A DNA stretch of 64,000 bases, from positions 2,604,001 through 2,668,000 of the forward strand of contig NZ_QYRP01000002.1 in assembly GCF_003600895.1 (NCBI RefSeq), in the 5' to 3' direction. Every line of letters starts with the position of its first letter. Position 1 is the stretch's first letter. The DNA comes from Nocardioides cavernaquae (GTDB taxonomy: Bacteria; Actinomycetota; Actinomycetes; Propionibacteriales; Nocardioidaceae). A program made the translations under genes and the position numbers. The notes under the pieces are model-generated. The model was not told where the DNA came from. It did not search any database and saw only the letters and a program-made list of their open reading frames with translations. This document shows positions 1 to 10,493 of this stretch, piece by piece.

Positions 1-1231
1 CATCGCCCCACGGCCGCAGCAGGCAGCGCTCGGCCAGCAGGCGCCCGCCGCCCAGCGCCGGAGCGAGTACGCCGCGGTGCCCGAGGCGCCCCTGCAGCCG
101 GGTGGCGGTGTGGTGGATCCGGTCATCGGGACCGTCGCGCCACAGCCCGCCGGCGTGGGCTGCCGCGTCGTCGAGGGCGACCGGCGCCACCTCGACCCGG
201 AGCACGGTCCCCTGCTCGCGGGCAGCCAGGGAGGCGAGCGCGGAGGCGGACGCGCCCTGCAGCTGCCAGCGGATCCGGTCAACGACCTCGACCGAGGTGA
301 AGTGGCGGGGGTGGGTCCACACCTCGACGTGAGGACGGACCCGGTCCTCGGTGTGGATCGCGATCTCGATCTGGCTGCACACCAGCTGTCGCCGGGTGAG
401 CGTGGTGACGAACTCCTCCGCCATCGCCCGGCACCCGAACGCCACCTGGTCGACCCGGTCCAGCCCGGGCTCGAAGACCACCTCGCGGGTCAGGTCGGCG
501 GGAGCTTCGTCGGGACGGACTGGTGCCACCTCCTGACCGCTGGCCAGCTGGTGCAGCGCCAGCCCCTCCGGACCGAAGCGGGCCCGCATGCTGCTCGCGG
601 GGAGTGCCGCCACGTCGCCGAGGGTCTCCAGGCCGAGCCGGCGCAGCACGGGCAGCACCTCGGGATCGGCGGCAACGCCGAGCGGGAGGGCGGCAAGAAA
701 AGCAGGACTCGACCCCGGAGGGACCACACGCAGGGGAGCCGAGACCTGGGTGGCCCGGGCCGCGAGCTCGGCGGCGTGCACTCCGTCGGCGATGCCGATG
801 CGGACGTCGACCAGGTCGCCGATGCCGCGCACCTGCTCGACCAGGGCCCGGGCCGCGGCCTCCTCGCTGCCGTAGTAGCGGGCGGCGCCGGCGACGTGCA
901 CGGCGACGGCGCCCGGGCGGCGTACGTCGACTCCGGGGACGATCTCGTCGACGGCACGCAGGACCGGCTCGAAGGCACGCGCGTCGCGCAACGAGTCGTG
1001 GGGGAGCAGCACCAGCCCGGGGCAGCGGTTCTGTGCCTCACGCTGCCGCAGGCCGGGCGTCACTCCCTCGACATCGGCAGCGGGGGAGCAGGAGTGCACC
1101 CGCCCGCGGTCCATCAGGGCGAGCGGAGCCGCGGGGTCCAGGCCCTGGTCGACGCGGGCGGCGAGCAGGGACCACCCCGGGCACCACAGGACGAGACTGC
1201 GCTTCATCTCAGGCTTCAGCTCGGGCTTCAT
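1..1231 (-). CDS. imuB: ImuB-like Y-family DNA polymerase homologue, C-terminus beyond window
   Basis: The reading frame is open from an ATG at 1231 to the window edge (about 410 codons visible). It reads as a DinB/ImuB-type Y-family protein. In ImuB proteins the polymerase fold is kept without catalysis, and the protein acts as a hub linking DnaE2 and the sliding clamp in SOS mutagenesis. Where an active Y-polymerase has its DxD metal-binding motif, the N-terminus here shows LVLWCPGWSLLAA with no aspartates, so it is probably catalytically dead, as ImuB is. Its ATG overlaps the imuA stop (ATGA), so the two are translationally coupled under the SOS promoter at 1855-1883. dnaE2 would be expected further left; it is not visible here. 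Confidence 0.88.
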   Translation of the reverse strand, partial: MKPELKPEMKRSLVLWCPGWSLLAARVDQGLDPAAPLALMDRGRVHSCSPAADVEGVTPGLRQREAQNRCPGLVLLPHDSLRDARAFEPVLRAVDEIVPGVDVRRPGAVAVHVAGAARYYGSEEAAARALVEQVRGIGDLVDVRIGIADGVHAAELAARATQVSAPLRVVPPGSSPAFLAALPLGVAADPEVLPVLRRLGLETLGDVAALPASSMRARFGPEGLALHQLASGQEVAPVRPDEAPADLTREVVFEPGLDRVDQVAFGCRAMAEEFVTTLTRRQLVCSQIEIAIHTEDRVRPHVEVWTHPRHFTSVEVVDRIRWQLQGASASALASLAAREQGTVLRVEVAPVALDDAAAHAGGLWRDGPDDRIHHTATRLQGRLGHRGVLAPALGGGRLLAERCLLRPWGD

Positions 1232-1848
1232 GAGACCTCCAGGTGGTGACGGCTGGTGCGGCCGGCGCGGTGGCTGACCTCGACCGCGATCCGGCGGGAG
1301 AGGAGGCAGCCGTGGCCGGTGCCGAGCCCCCTCCAGCCGGCCGGGGTTGCCTGCAGGTCGGCCTGCGCGCCCGGCCAGCAGCCGGGGGCGCCGGTCAGCA
1401 GCAGCGTGCAGCCGCGCTCGCGCAGCCGGGCAGCGAGCCGGGCTACCTCGCCGGGAGGCAGCCGCACGGGGGCGGCCAGCACCACCGGGACGATCTCGGC
1501 CAGCGCCGCGACCACGGTGCTCCACTGGTCGCCGGGGGACGGCACGAGCAGCACCCGGTCGAGGTCGAGCCCCTGGCGTGCGGCGACCTCCATGCCCAGC
1601 CCCGGCAGCCCGACGATGCCGCACCAGGCGCCCTGCCGACAGGCCTCGGCGAGCAGGACCAGGGCAAGGGTGAGCGAGCCGCTGACGGAGTACGCCGCAC
1701 CGGCGCGCAGGCCTTGCGGGAAAGCGGATCGCAGCGCCTCGGGCACGCCGAAACCGACCACGTCACCCGGCGCCTCCTGCCCCTCGAGGCGGCGGATCTG
1801 CGCACGCAGCGAGGCCAGATCGGGGGCGAGAGCGGGGGCAAGGGACAC
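1228..1848 (-). CDS. imuA: ImuA' -like SOS mutasome protein (RecA/SulA-like fold)
   Basis: The 206-residue product fits the actinobacterial ImuA' family by position (immediately before imuB), SOS control and a RecA/SulA-like core (AAYSVSGSLTLALVLLAEA, then VLLVPSPGDQWSTVV). The family works with ImuB and DnaE2 in damage-induced mutagenesis. I chose the GTG at 1848 because a -10 hexamer GAACAT ends exactly 6 nt upstream, a spacing seen at many other starts in this window. The upstream ATG at 1878 would place the LexA box and -10 inside the coding sequence. The stop overlaps the imuB start. No Walker A motif is obvious, as expected for this degenerate RecA relative. The family assignment rests mainly on context. 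Confidence 0.72.
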   Translation of the reverse strand: MSLAPALAPDLASLRAQIRRLEGQEAPGDVVGFGVPEALRSAFPQGLRAGAAYSVSGSLTLALVLLAEACRQGAWCGIVGLPGLGMEVAARQGLDLDRVLLVPSPGDQWSTVVAALAEIVPVVLAAPVRLPPGEVARLAARLRERGCTLLLTGAPGCWPGAQADLQATPAGWRGLGTGHGCLLSRRIAVEVSHRAGRTSRHHLEVS

Positions 1849-1854
1849 CTCTCC

Positions 1855-1883
1855 ATGTTCGAACAGACGTTCGAACATGTCAA
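1855..1883 (-). promoter_or_regulatory. SOS promoter of imuA-imuB
   Basis: On the minus strand TTGACA (1883-1878), a 17-nt spacer and GAACAT (1860-1855) form a good sigma70-type promoter. The -10 ends 6 nt before the GTG at 1848, so the transcript is probably leaderless. Confidence 0.7.
1860..1873. promoter_or_regulatory. LexA (SOS) box
   Basis: CGAACAGACGTTCG matches the Gram-positive/actinobacterial LexA consensus CGAACRNRYGTTCG at every fixed position. It lies in the spacer between the -35 and -10 of the imuA promoter, so LexA binding would block RNA polymerase. Confidence 0.88.
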
Positions 1884-1921
1884 TCCGGGAAGAGCCGGAT
1901 CGTGAGGCTGTGAGACAGGTA

Positions 1922-1951
1922 TTGGCCGATCGGCGAAAACGATCGTAGATT
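1922..1951 (+). promoter_or_regulatory. Candidate promoter of the TetR gene
   Basis: TTGGCC at 1922-1927 and TAGATT at 1946-1951 are separated by 18 nt. Initiation near 1958 would give a leader of about 27 nt carrying the purine-rich Shine-Dalgarno stretch GGGGAGAAG before the GTG at 1985. Nearby GATC-rich partial palindromes (1929-1970) could be an autoregulatory operator, but none is convincing. Confidence 0.4.
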
Positions 1952-1984
1952 TGATCAGATCGATTCACCTGTGGGGAGAAGAAT

Positions 1985-2590
1985 GTGGCCGTGCTGACCG
2001 TGGATGCGCGGGCTGATCGTCGCCGCGCCGAGCTTGCCGAGTCGGCCCTGCAGACGCTGAGCGAGCTGGGTTACGCCCGCACCAGCGTGCGCGACATCGC
2101 GCAGAAATCGGAGTACTCCCACGGAGTCCTGCACTACTACTTCAAGGACAAGGCCGAGCTGATCGCCGAGGCCGTCCGGCTCTACAAGACCCAGTGCGCC
2201 CAGCGCTACGACGGCGTCATCGCGGCCTCCACCACTGCCGAGGAGCTGCTCGACGGCTTCTGCCTCAAGCTCGTCGAGTCGCTGGTCGAGGACGCCAACT
2301 ACCACCGCCTCTGGTACGACTTCCGCGTCCAGGGGATGTACGTCGAGGGCTACCAGGACGCCGTCCTGCAGATCGATGCGCTGCTCGAGGACATGATCTG
2401 GCGCGTCGTCTCCCGCTACGCCGAGCTGGCCGGCCGCGAGGTCGGGCTCCCGTCGGTCGTCATCTACGGCTGCCTCGACGGGGTCTTCCAGAAGTCGCTG
2501 CTCGACTACCTGGCCGGCCGCGAGGGCATCGGTGAGGCACTGGCGGCGACCGCTCGCGGTGCGTTGCCACTGTTCCTGGCCCCTGCCTGA
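1985..2590 (+). CDS. TetR/AcrR-family transcriptional regulator
   Basis: The 201-residue product has a typical TetR N-terminal helix-turn-helix at about residues 12-58 (LSELGYARTSVRDIAQKSEY, then a G-L-H-Y-Y-F-K-D-K recognition segment) and an all-helical C-terminal ligand and dimerisation domain. The GTG start is preceded at good spacing by GGGGAGAAG. It is divergent from imuA and lies upstream of leuS in the same direction, but the leuS leader between them argues against a shared function. TetR proteins usually repress their own or adjacent genes in response to small molecules; the ligand and targets cannot be told from sequence. Confidence 0.88.
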   Translation: MAVLTVDARADRRRAELAESALQTLSELGYARTSVRDIAQKSEYSHGVLHYYFKDKAELIAEAVRLYKTQCAQRYDGVIAASTTAEELLDGFCLKLVESLVEDANYHRLWYDFRVQGMYVEGYQDAVLQIDALLEDMIWRVVSRYAELAGREVGLPSVVIYGCLDGVFQKSLLDYLAGREGIGEALAATARGALPLFLAPA

Positions 2591-2599
2591 CGAGGTAGC

Positions 2600-2644
2600 A
2601 TGAGGGCCGTGTGCACGACCCTGCTCCTTCGCCAGCCGCGCTGA
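2600..2644 (+). CDS. Leucine-codon leader peptide upstream of leuS
   Basis: This 14-codon ORF reads MRAVCTTLLLRQPR and has three consecutive Leu codons (CTG CTC CTT, 2621-2629). A GAGG sequence lies 4 nt upstream of its ATG. It ends 19 nt before an intrinsic terminator that precedes leuS. The arrangement is that of ribosome-mediated transcription attenuation: when charged tRNA-Leu is scarce the ribosome stalls at the Leu codons and the terminator should not form, raising synthesis of leucyl-tRNA synthetase. That is inference from layout; expression of the peptide is not shown. Confidence 0.7.
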   Translation: MRAVCTTLLLRQPR

Positions 2645-2660
2645 TCTGACGATCGCGCGG
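2636..2660 (+). promoter_or_regulatory. Pause/anti-antiterminator hairpin of the leuS leader
   Basis: CCGCGC (2636-2641) can pair with GCGCGG (2655-2660). The left arm overlaps the last codons of the leader peptide, so a ribosome reaching the stop codon would melt it while one stalled at the Leu codons would cover only part of it. I could not identify the competing antiterminator pairing with certainty; GAGGG at 2602-2606 could pair with CCCTC at 2664-2668. Confidence 0.45.
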
Positions 2661-2662
2661 CC

Positions 2663-2688
2663 ACCCTCCTGACCGGGAGGGTTTTTTT
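2663..2688 (+). terminator. Intrinsic terminator (attenuator) before leuS
   Basis: CCCTCC (2664-2669) pairs with GGAGGG (2676-2681) around a 6-nt loop and is followed by seven T residues (2682-2688). A terminator with a real T tract is unusual for this GC-rich window, and it lies in front of, not behind, an essential gene, so it must be conditional. Confidence 0.85.
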
Positions 2689-2721
2689 GTGCCGGAGAGC
2701 AGCCCTGACCAGGAGACGAGC

Positions 2722-5235
<2,514 letters not shown>

Positions 5236-5249
5236 CGGCGCCAGCGCGC

Positions 5250-5255
5250 TACATT
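5250..5255 (+). promoter_or_regulatory. -10 element of a leaderless degV transcript
   Basis: TACATT ends 6 nt before the degV ATG at 5262, and there is no Shine-Dalgarno sequence. Confidence 0.55.
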
Positions 5256-5261
5256 CGGCAG

Positions 5262-6146
5262 ATGGCTGACTCCAGGCCCGCGCGGCGCATCGCGATCGTC
5301 ACCGACTCGACGGCCTCCCTGGCCCCCGAGGTGGTGGCGGAGCATGCCATCACGGTGGTCCCGGTGCAGGTGATCATCGGCGCGACGTCGTACGACGACG
5401 GCATGGCGACGCCGTCGATGGTGGCGCACGCGCTCGAGCACTGGACCCCGGTCTCGACCTCGCGGCCCAACCCGTCGACGTTCGTCGAGGCCTATGAGAA
5501 GGCCGTCGCGGCGGGAGCGACCGAGATCATCTCGCTGCACATCTCCGCTGACCTGAGCGGCACCTTCGACTCGGCGAAGATCGCGGCCAAGGAGCTGAAG
5601 GCACAGGGCGTCAAGGTCACCGTCGTCGACAGCCGGCAGACCGCCTTCGCACTCGGGTACGCCGTGCTGGCGGCCGCCCACGTCGTCGAGAACGGCGGGT
5701 CCGCGCGCACGGCGGTCACCGCCGCTCGGGCCCGGGCTGCGGCCTCCGCATCGCTGTTCTACGTCGACACCCTCGAGTACCTGCGGCGCGGTGGACGGGT
5801 CACCGCCGTGGCCGCGATCCTTGGCGGTGCGCTGTCCGTGAAGCCGCTGCTCCGGCTCGCCGAGGGGAAGATCGAGTCGTTCGAGAAGGTCCGCACGGCA
5901 GGCAAGGCCCTTGCCCGCCTGGAGGAGCTCGCCGCCACGCACGCCACCTCGACCCTCGAGGGCGCACCGGTCACGGTGACCGTCGGCCACCTCGCCAGCC
6001 CCGATCGGGCGCGCGTGCTGGCGGAGAAGCTCGCTGCCCGCCTCGACGTGGTGGGTGACGTCGAGATCGCCGAGCTCGGTGCCGTGCTCGGTGCGCACGT
6101 CGGCCCGGGCATGGTCGCGGTCGCTGTCGCTCCGGCGATCGACTGA
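5262..6146 (+). CDS. degV: DegV family fatty acid-binding protein
   Basis: The 294-residue product starts with IAIVTDSTASL, the DegV signature that contributes to fatty acid binding, followed by the VPVQVIIG strand and the SRPNPSTF loop that contacts the lipid carboxylate. The family binds a long-chain fatty acid; in Firmicutes (FakB) it presents the lipid to the kinase FakA. No fakA-like gene is visible here, so the partner is unknown. The ATG is placed 6 nt after a TACATT hexamer. Its position between leuS and comEA is common in actinobacteria. The last codons lie in the first unit of a 19-nt tandem repeat. Confidence 0.9.
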   Translation: MADSRPARRIAIVTDSTASLAPEVVAEHAITVVPVQVIIGATSYDDGMATPSMVAHALEHWTPVSTSRPNPSTFVEAYEKAVAAGATEIISLHISADLSGTFDSAKIAAKELKAQGVKVTVVDSRQTAFALGYAVLAAAHVVENGGSARTAVTAARARAAASASLFYVDTLEYLRRGGRVTAVAAILGGALSVKPLLRLAEGKIESFEKVRTAGKALARLEELAATHATSTLEGAPVTVTVGHLASPDRARVLAEKLAARLDVVGDVEIAELGAVLGAHVGPGMVAVAVAPAID

Positions 6147-6183
6147 CCCTTCGGGGATCGGCTGACTCTTCGGGGATCGGCTG
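6130..6183. repeat. 19-nt period tandem repeat spanning the degV stop codon
   Basis: Two perfect 16-nt copies of CTTCGGGGATCGGCTG start at 6149 and 6168, and an imperfect copy with three mismatches starts at 6130 inside the end of degV. Every copy carries CTGA, so the first holds the real stop TGA. It looks like a local duplication of the 3' end. Confidence 0.7.
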
Positions 6184-6240
6184 GCCGGGACTTCTCCACA
6201 GGTCGGCTGGCGGTCGGTTTCGCTCACGGCCGCTGCTGCC

Positions 6241-6246
6241 TAGCGT
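6241..6246 (+). promoter_or_regulatory. -10 element of a leaderless comEA transcript
   Basis: TAGCGT ends 6 nt before the ATG at 6253, with no ribosome binding site. Confidence 0.5.
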
Positions 6247-6252
6247 CGAGCC

Positions 6253-7167
6253 ATGGGATCGCGGCAGGACTACGACGAAGCGCTGGCCCGACGGCTGGCG
6301 CTGTTGCGTGCGGAGCTGACCGGCACGCTGCCGCCAGCGAAGCAGGTTGCGCGGGACGAGCGCCCCAGTCAGCTCGACGAGTTGCTGGACGGGCCGCCGC
6401 GAGAGTCCGCGCGTGAGCACACCGTGGAGCACCCCGCGCCTGAGGAGGCTGGCGACGCCGTCGGGGGCGTGCCGCTCACGACGTTGCCGGTGCCCGGGCG
6501 CCATGCATCGCGCAGGTTCGCGGCGCCGGGGTGGCTTCCCGAGACCGCGCTGGGCCCGGGCCCGGTTGCAGTCGTCGCGGTGCTGCTCGCTCTCGGGCTG
6601 GCCGTGACCGCCTGGTGGGTGCTGCGCAGTCGCCCCGAGCCGGTCGACGCTGCAGTTCCCGTCGCGGCGGGGATCGCGACGCCGCTCGCCGTTCCGGGGA
6701 CCAGTGTCGCGCCCGCGCCGAGCGCGCCGGCCGAGGTGGTGGTCCATGTGGCCGGTCGGGTCAGGCGGCCCGGCATCGTCGTGCTGAGTCCGGGCGCGCG
6801 GGTGATCGATGCGCTCAAGGCAGCCGGCGGTTCCCGGCCCGGCGTCGACCTGGTCGGGATCAACCTCGCGCGCCCGCTGGTCGACGGGGAGCAGGTGCTG
6901 GTCGGGGTGGGCGAGCCCGTGCCCGCAGTGGGATCCGCCGGCCCGGCCGGAGCGGGGAGCGGCGTGGATGCCGCGGGCATGGTCAACCTCAACACCGCCA
7001 CCCCTGCCGAGCTCGAGGAGCTGCCCGGCGTCGGCCCGGTGACGGCCGCCTCGATCGTGACCTTTCGCGAGGAGCACGGCTCCTTCACGAGTGTCGACGA
7101 GCTGCTCGACGTCAGCGGCATCGGTGAGGCAACCCTCGCGGAGATCGCACCGCACGCCACGGTCTGA
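6253..7167 (+). CDS. comEA: ComEA family DNA-binding protein of the competence system
   Basis: The 304-residue protein has a charged cytoplasmic N-terminus, one membrane segment at about residues 97-120, an SLBB-type domain (VVVHVAGRVRRPGIV... at about 162-220) and two C-terminal helix-hairpin-helix motifs (NLNTATPAELEELPGVG and VSGIGEATL). ComEA binds incoming double-stranded DNA outside the membrane and hands it to the ComEC channel, encoded 3 nt downstream. The SLBB plus HhH order is standard in actinobacteria. Whether the organism is naturally competent cannot be told, because pilus genes are not in the window. Confidence 0.92.
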   Translation: MGSRQDYDEALARRLALLRAELTGTLPPAKQVARDERPSQLDELLDGPPRESAREHTVEHPAPEEAGDAVGGVPLTTLPVPGRHASRRFAAPGWLPETALGPGPVAVVAVLLALGLAVTAWWVLRSRPEPVDAAVPVAAGIATPLAVPGTSVAPAPSAPAEVVVHVAGRVRRPGIVVLSPGARVIDALKAAGGSRPGVDLVGINLARPLVDGEQVLVGVGEPVPAVGSAGPAGAGSGVDAAGMVNLNTATPAELEELPGVGPVTAASIVTFREEHGSFTSVDELLDVSGIGEATLAEIAPHATV

Positions 7168-7170
7168 GCC

Positions 7171-9465
7171 GTGCAGGTGGCTGCGCGAGACCTGCGTGGT
7201 CCCGCTCTCGGGCTCGCGGCGTGGGTCGGCGGGCTCCTCGTCCTCGGCGTACCTCCTCGTGCCGGCTGGATCCTCGCCGGGCTGACTCTGGTGGTCCTCG
7301 GGCTGGTCGCGCACCGGAAGCCGGAGCTGCGCCGATCGGTGTGCACATGGGTGCTGGTGGCGCTCGCTGTCGCCGGGGCGGCGGCGCTGCGCGTGGAGGG
7401 CACCCGGACCGGTCCTGTCGCCGACCTCGCCGAGCAGCGGGCCGCGGTCACGCTCCGCCTGCGCGTCACCTCCGACCCGGTGCGGCTCGAGGGCGCCTAT
7501 GGCGCCGGGGTCCGGCTGCGCGCCACCGTCCTGGAGGTACGCCGCGGCGACATCGCCCTGCGGGTCCGATCACCGGTGCTCGTCCTTGCAGACGGGTCCT
7601 GGAGCGACGTGGAGCTGGGCAGCGAGCTGCAGGCACGAGGCCGCCTGGCGCACGTCGCTGACGGCGACCTGAGCGCGTTGGTGAGTGCGCGGGGCCGGCC
7701 CGAGGTGCTGCGCGAGCCCGGTCCGCTGTGGCGGGCGGCCGCCGTCATCCGTGGGGGAGTCCGGGACGCCGTGGCTGATCGTGGTCCGCCGCAGCGCGAC
7801 CTGGTCCCGGCCCTGGTCGATGGTGACGACGCAGGTCTTCCGGAGCAGGTGCAGGCAGACTTCCGGGTGGCTGGGCTCACCCACCTCCTCGCCGTCAGCG
7901 GCACCAACCTGACCCTGGTGGTGGGCGTCCTGCTGCTCGTGGGCAAGGCCTGCGGCGTGCGCGGGCGCTGGCTGCTGGTGCTGGGCGTCTTCGGCATCGC
8001 CAGCTTCGTGCTGGTGGCCCGCACCGAGCCGAGCGTGGTCCGGGCCGCCGCCATGGGCTCGGTGGCACTGCTCGGGTTCGGCAGCAACGGCCGCGACCGG
8101 GGCCCGCGTGCGCTGGGCCTGGCGGTGCTCGGGTTGTTGCTGATCGACCCGTGGCTGGCCACCACGGTCGGGTTCGCGCTGTCCGTGCTCGCGACCGCCG
8201 GCATCCTGTTCCTGGCCCCCAGGTGGACCGCGGCGCTGTCGCGCTGGATGCCACCGTGGCTCGCGGCGGCCATCGCTGTGCCTGCTGCGGCCCAGCTCGC
8301 GTGCACGCCGGTGGTCGCCGCGATCTCCGGTGAGGTCAGCCTGGTGGCGGTGCTGGCCAACCTGCTCGCCGGTCCGTTCGTCGCGCCCGCAACGGTGGCC
8401 GGCCTCATCGGTGGCCTGCTCGAGCTGGTCTGGCATCCGCTCGGCGCTGCGGTGGGCTGGATCGCAGCTGCGTGTGCCGCGACGATCATCGCGATCGCCC
8501 GGCACTCGGCCGCCCTGGCGACTCCAGCAGTGTCGTGGGGGACCGGACCGCTCGCCCTGGCGGTGCTGACCGTCCTGTGTGTGGCGGTCGCAGCCTGGTC
8601 GGGGCGGCTGCTCGCGCGGCGTACTCCGTCAGCGGTGCTGTCGGTCGGACTGGCCGTGGTCATGCTGGTGCCGCCGCCGAGTCCGGGCTGGCCACCGGAG
8701 GGGTGGGTCTTCGCGGCGTGTGACATCGGGCAGGGCGACGGCCTGGTGCTCAACGCGGGCGATGGTGCCGCGGTTGTCGTCGATGCCGGGCCCGATCCGG
8801 CGTCGATGGACCGATGCCTCGACCGGCTGGAGATCCGGCGGGTGCCGCTGGTCGTGCTCAGCCACTTCCACGCCGACCATGTCGACGGCCTCGGCGGGGT
8901 CTACGACGGACGCGAGGTCGGCGAGGTGGACGTGACCGGCCTGGCCGAACCCCTCGAGCGGGTGGAGACGGTCCAGGAGATCACCGGCGACCGTGCGCTG
9001 GTCCCGGCCTACGGCGTCACCAGGCAGATCGGTGACGTGAGGCTGCAGGTGGTCGGCCCCGTGCCGGGAGTCGAGCAGCACGGGTCCGCCGCGGACTCGG
9101 GAAGTGGACCGAACAATGCGTCGGTGGTGCTCGTGCTCGACGTGCGCGGAGTCCGGATGCTCCTGGCCGGGGACGTCGAGCCGGAGGCGCAGCGTTGGCT
9201 GCAGCGCACGCTGGCCGGCCTCACGGTCGACGTGTTGAAGGTGCCCCATCACGGCAGTCGCTACCAGGACACGGACTGGCTGGCCTCGCTCGGCGCCCGC
9301 GTCGCGGTGATCAGCGTGGGCGCGGACAACGACTACGGACACCCGGCGCAGAGCACGCTCGACGTGCTCACCGCGACAGGGGCCGCGGTGCATCGGACCG
9401 ACACGGACGGGGACGTCGTGGTGGTCGCCGGACAGGACGGTCTGGAGGTCGGGACCCGGAAGTGA
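7171..9465 (+). CDS. comEC: ComEC/Rec2 DNA internalisation channel
   Basis: The 764-residue polytopic membrane protein starts with GTG 3 nt after comEA. The N-terminal part has several hydrophobic helices and a soluble OB-like segment. The competence domain follows, with the diagnostic HLLAVSGTNLTLVVG at about residues 238-252. The C-terminal third is a metallo-beta-lactamase domain with HFHADHVDG at about 565-573 and a VPHHGSRYQD motif near the end, the metal site thought to degrade the non-transported strand. All three modules are intact, so the gene appears functional. Confidence 0.94.
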   Translation: MQVAARDLRGPALGLAAWVGGLLVLGVPPRAGWILAGLTLVVLGLVAHRKPELRRSVCTWVLVALAVAGAAALRVEGTRTGPVADLAEQRAAVTLRLRVTSDPVRLEGAYGAGVRLRATVLEVRRGDIALRVRSPVLVLADGSWSDVELGSELQARGRLAHVADGDLSALVSARGRPEVLREPGPLWRAAAVIRGGVRDAVADRGPPQRDLVPALVDGDDAGLPEQVQADFRVAGLTHLLAVSGTNLTLVVGVLLLVGKACGVRGRWLLVLGVFGIASFVLVARTEPSVVRAAAMGSVALLGFGSNGRDRGPRALGLAVLGLLLIDPWLATTVGFALSVLATAGILFLAPRWTAALSRWMPPWLAAAIAVPAAAQLACTPVVAAISGEVSLVAVLANLLAGPFVAPATVAGLIGGLLELVWHPLGAAVGWIAAACAATIIAIARHSAALATPAVSWGTGPLALAVLTVLCVAVAAWSGRLLARRTPSAVLSVGLAVVMLVPPPSPGWPPEGWVFAACDIGQGDGLVLNAGDGAAVVVDAGPDPASMDRCLDRLEIRRVPLVVLSHFHADHVDGLGGVYDGREVGEVDVTGLAEPLERVETVQEITGDRALVPAYGVTRQIGDVRLQVVGPVPGVEQHGSAADSGSGPNNASVVLVLDVRGVRMLLAGDVEPEAQRWLQRTLAGLTVDVLKVPHHGSRYQDTDWLASLGARVAVISVGADNDYGHPAQSTLDVLTATGAAVHRTDTDGDVVVVAGQDGLEVGTRK

Positions 9466-9496
9466 CCTGTCGGTGCGGTGTGACAGGGTTGCACCC

Positions 9497-10471
9497 ATGG
9501 CCGGACCGCAGGTGCTGGGCCGGGTCACGCTCGTGACCGGCCCGGAGGAGTTCCTCAACGAGCGCACGGTGGTCACCGCACGCGCCGCGGTGAAGGCGAT
9601 CGATGCCGAGGCCGAGTTCTCCGAGGCCCGCGGCGGTGACCTGACGCTGGCGACGTTGGGCGAGCTCGCGGCTCCCTCGCTCTTCTCCAGCACGCGGTGC
9701 ATCGTGGTGCGCCAGCTCGAGGACGTCCCCGACGAGTCGGTCGAGGGTCTCCTGGACTACTGCGCGTCTCCTGTCGAGGAGATCGCCCTCGTGCTGGTCC
9801 ACTCCGGCGGACAGAAGGGTTCCGGCGTCCTGGCCAAGCTGCGCAAGATCGCCACCGTCACTGAGGTCAAGTCGGCTCCGTTGAAGGCGTCCGAGTTCGC
9901 CGGCTTCGCGGTCTCCGAGGCCCGCCAGCACGGTGCCCGCATGGACTCCGAGGCTTCCGCTTTCCTGGTCCAGGCCGTCGGTCAGGACCTGCGCTCGCTG
10001 TCTGCCGCCGCGCACCAGCTGGCCAACGACTTCCCCGGCGAGCCGCTGACCATCGACAAGGTCAAGCGCTACTTCGGCGGTCGGGCCGAGGCGAAGTCGT
10101 TCGCGGTCGCCGACGCTGCGTTCCACGGGCGGCGTGCGGCAGCGCTCGAGGAGCTCCGCTGGGCGCTCGACAACGGCACGCCTGCGGTCCTGATCACCTC
10201 TGCCTTCGCCGGTTCGGTCCGCGGCCTGGCGAAGTTCGTCGGCGCACCGCGCGGCATGCGCGAGGCCGACCTGGCCCGCGAGGTCGGTGTCCCGCCGTGG
10301 AAGCTGCGCACGATCAAGGACCAGGCACGCTCCTGGTCGCCCGGGGGACTGGCCGGCGCGATCCAGGCCGTGGCCAAGGCTGATGCGGACATCAAGGGCG
10401 CGGCCTCCGACGCGGCGTACACGTTGGAGCGCCTGGTCCTCACCGTCGCTGCCCTCCGCGACCCGCGCTGA
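9497..10471 (+). CDS. holA: DNA polymerase III delta subunit
   Basis: The 324-residue product is the clamp-loader delta subunit, which opens the beta sliding clamp. It has the N-terminal AAA-like fold typical of HolA (VTLVTGPEEFLNER near residues 9-22, without a functional P-loop), a central helical domain, and the C-terminal segment WKLRTIKDQARSWS. The ATG at 9497 gives the usual HolA N-terminus; CAGGGT ends 7 nt upstream. An upstream in-frame GTG at 9473 is less likely. Its place after comEC and before rpsT is conserved. Confidence 0.93.
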   Translation: MAGPQVLGRVTLVTGPEEFLNERTVVTARAAVKAIDAEAEFSEARGGDLTLATLGELAAPSLFSSTRCIVVRQLEDVPDESVEGLLDYCASPVEEIALVLVHSGGQKGSGVLAKLRKIATVTEVKSAPLKASEFAGFAVSEARQHGARMDSEASAFLVQAVGQDLRSLSAAAHQLANDFPGEPLTIDKVKRYFGGRAEAKSFAVADAAFHGRRAAALEELRWALDNGTPAVLITSAFAGSVRGLAKFVGAPRGMREADLAREVGVPPWKLRTIKDQARSWSPGGLAGAIQAVAKADADIKGAASDAAYTLERLVLTVAALRDPR

Positions 10472-10493
10472 CCTTTTCGGCTGGCGGGCGGGT

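Noticed and set aside
1849..1968. Longer imuA starting at 1968 or 1878
   Set aside because: These starts lie upstream of the -10 and LexA box, so the RNA would not contain them if the SOS promoter is used.
2689..2721. GTG at 2689 as leuS start
   Set aside because: It directly follows the terminator T tract, has no ribosome site, and the ATG at 2722 has AGGAGA at correct spacing.
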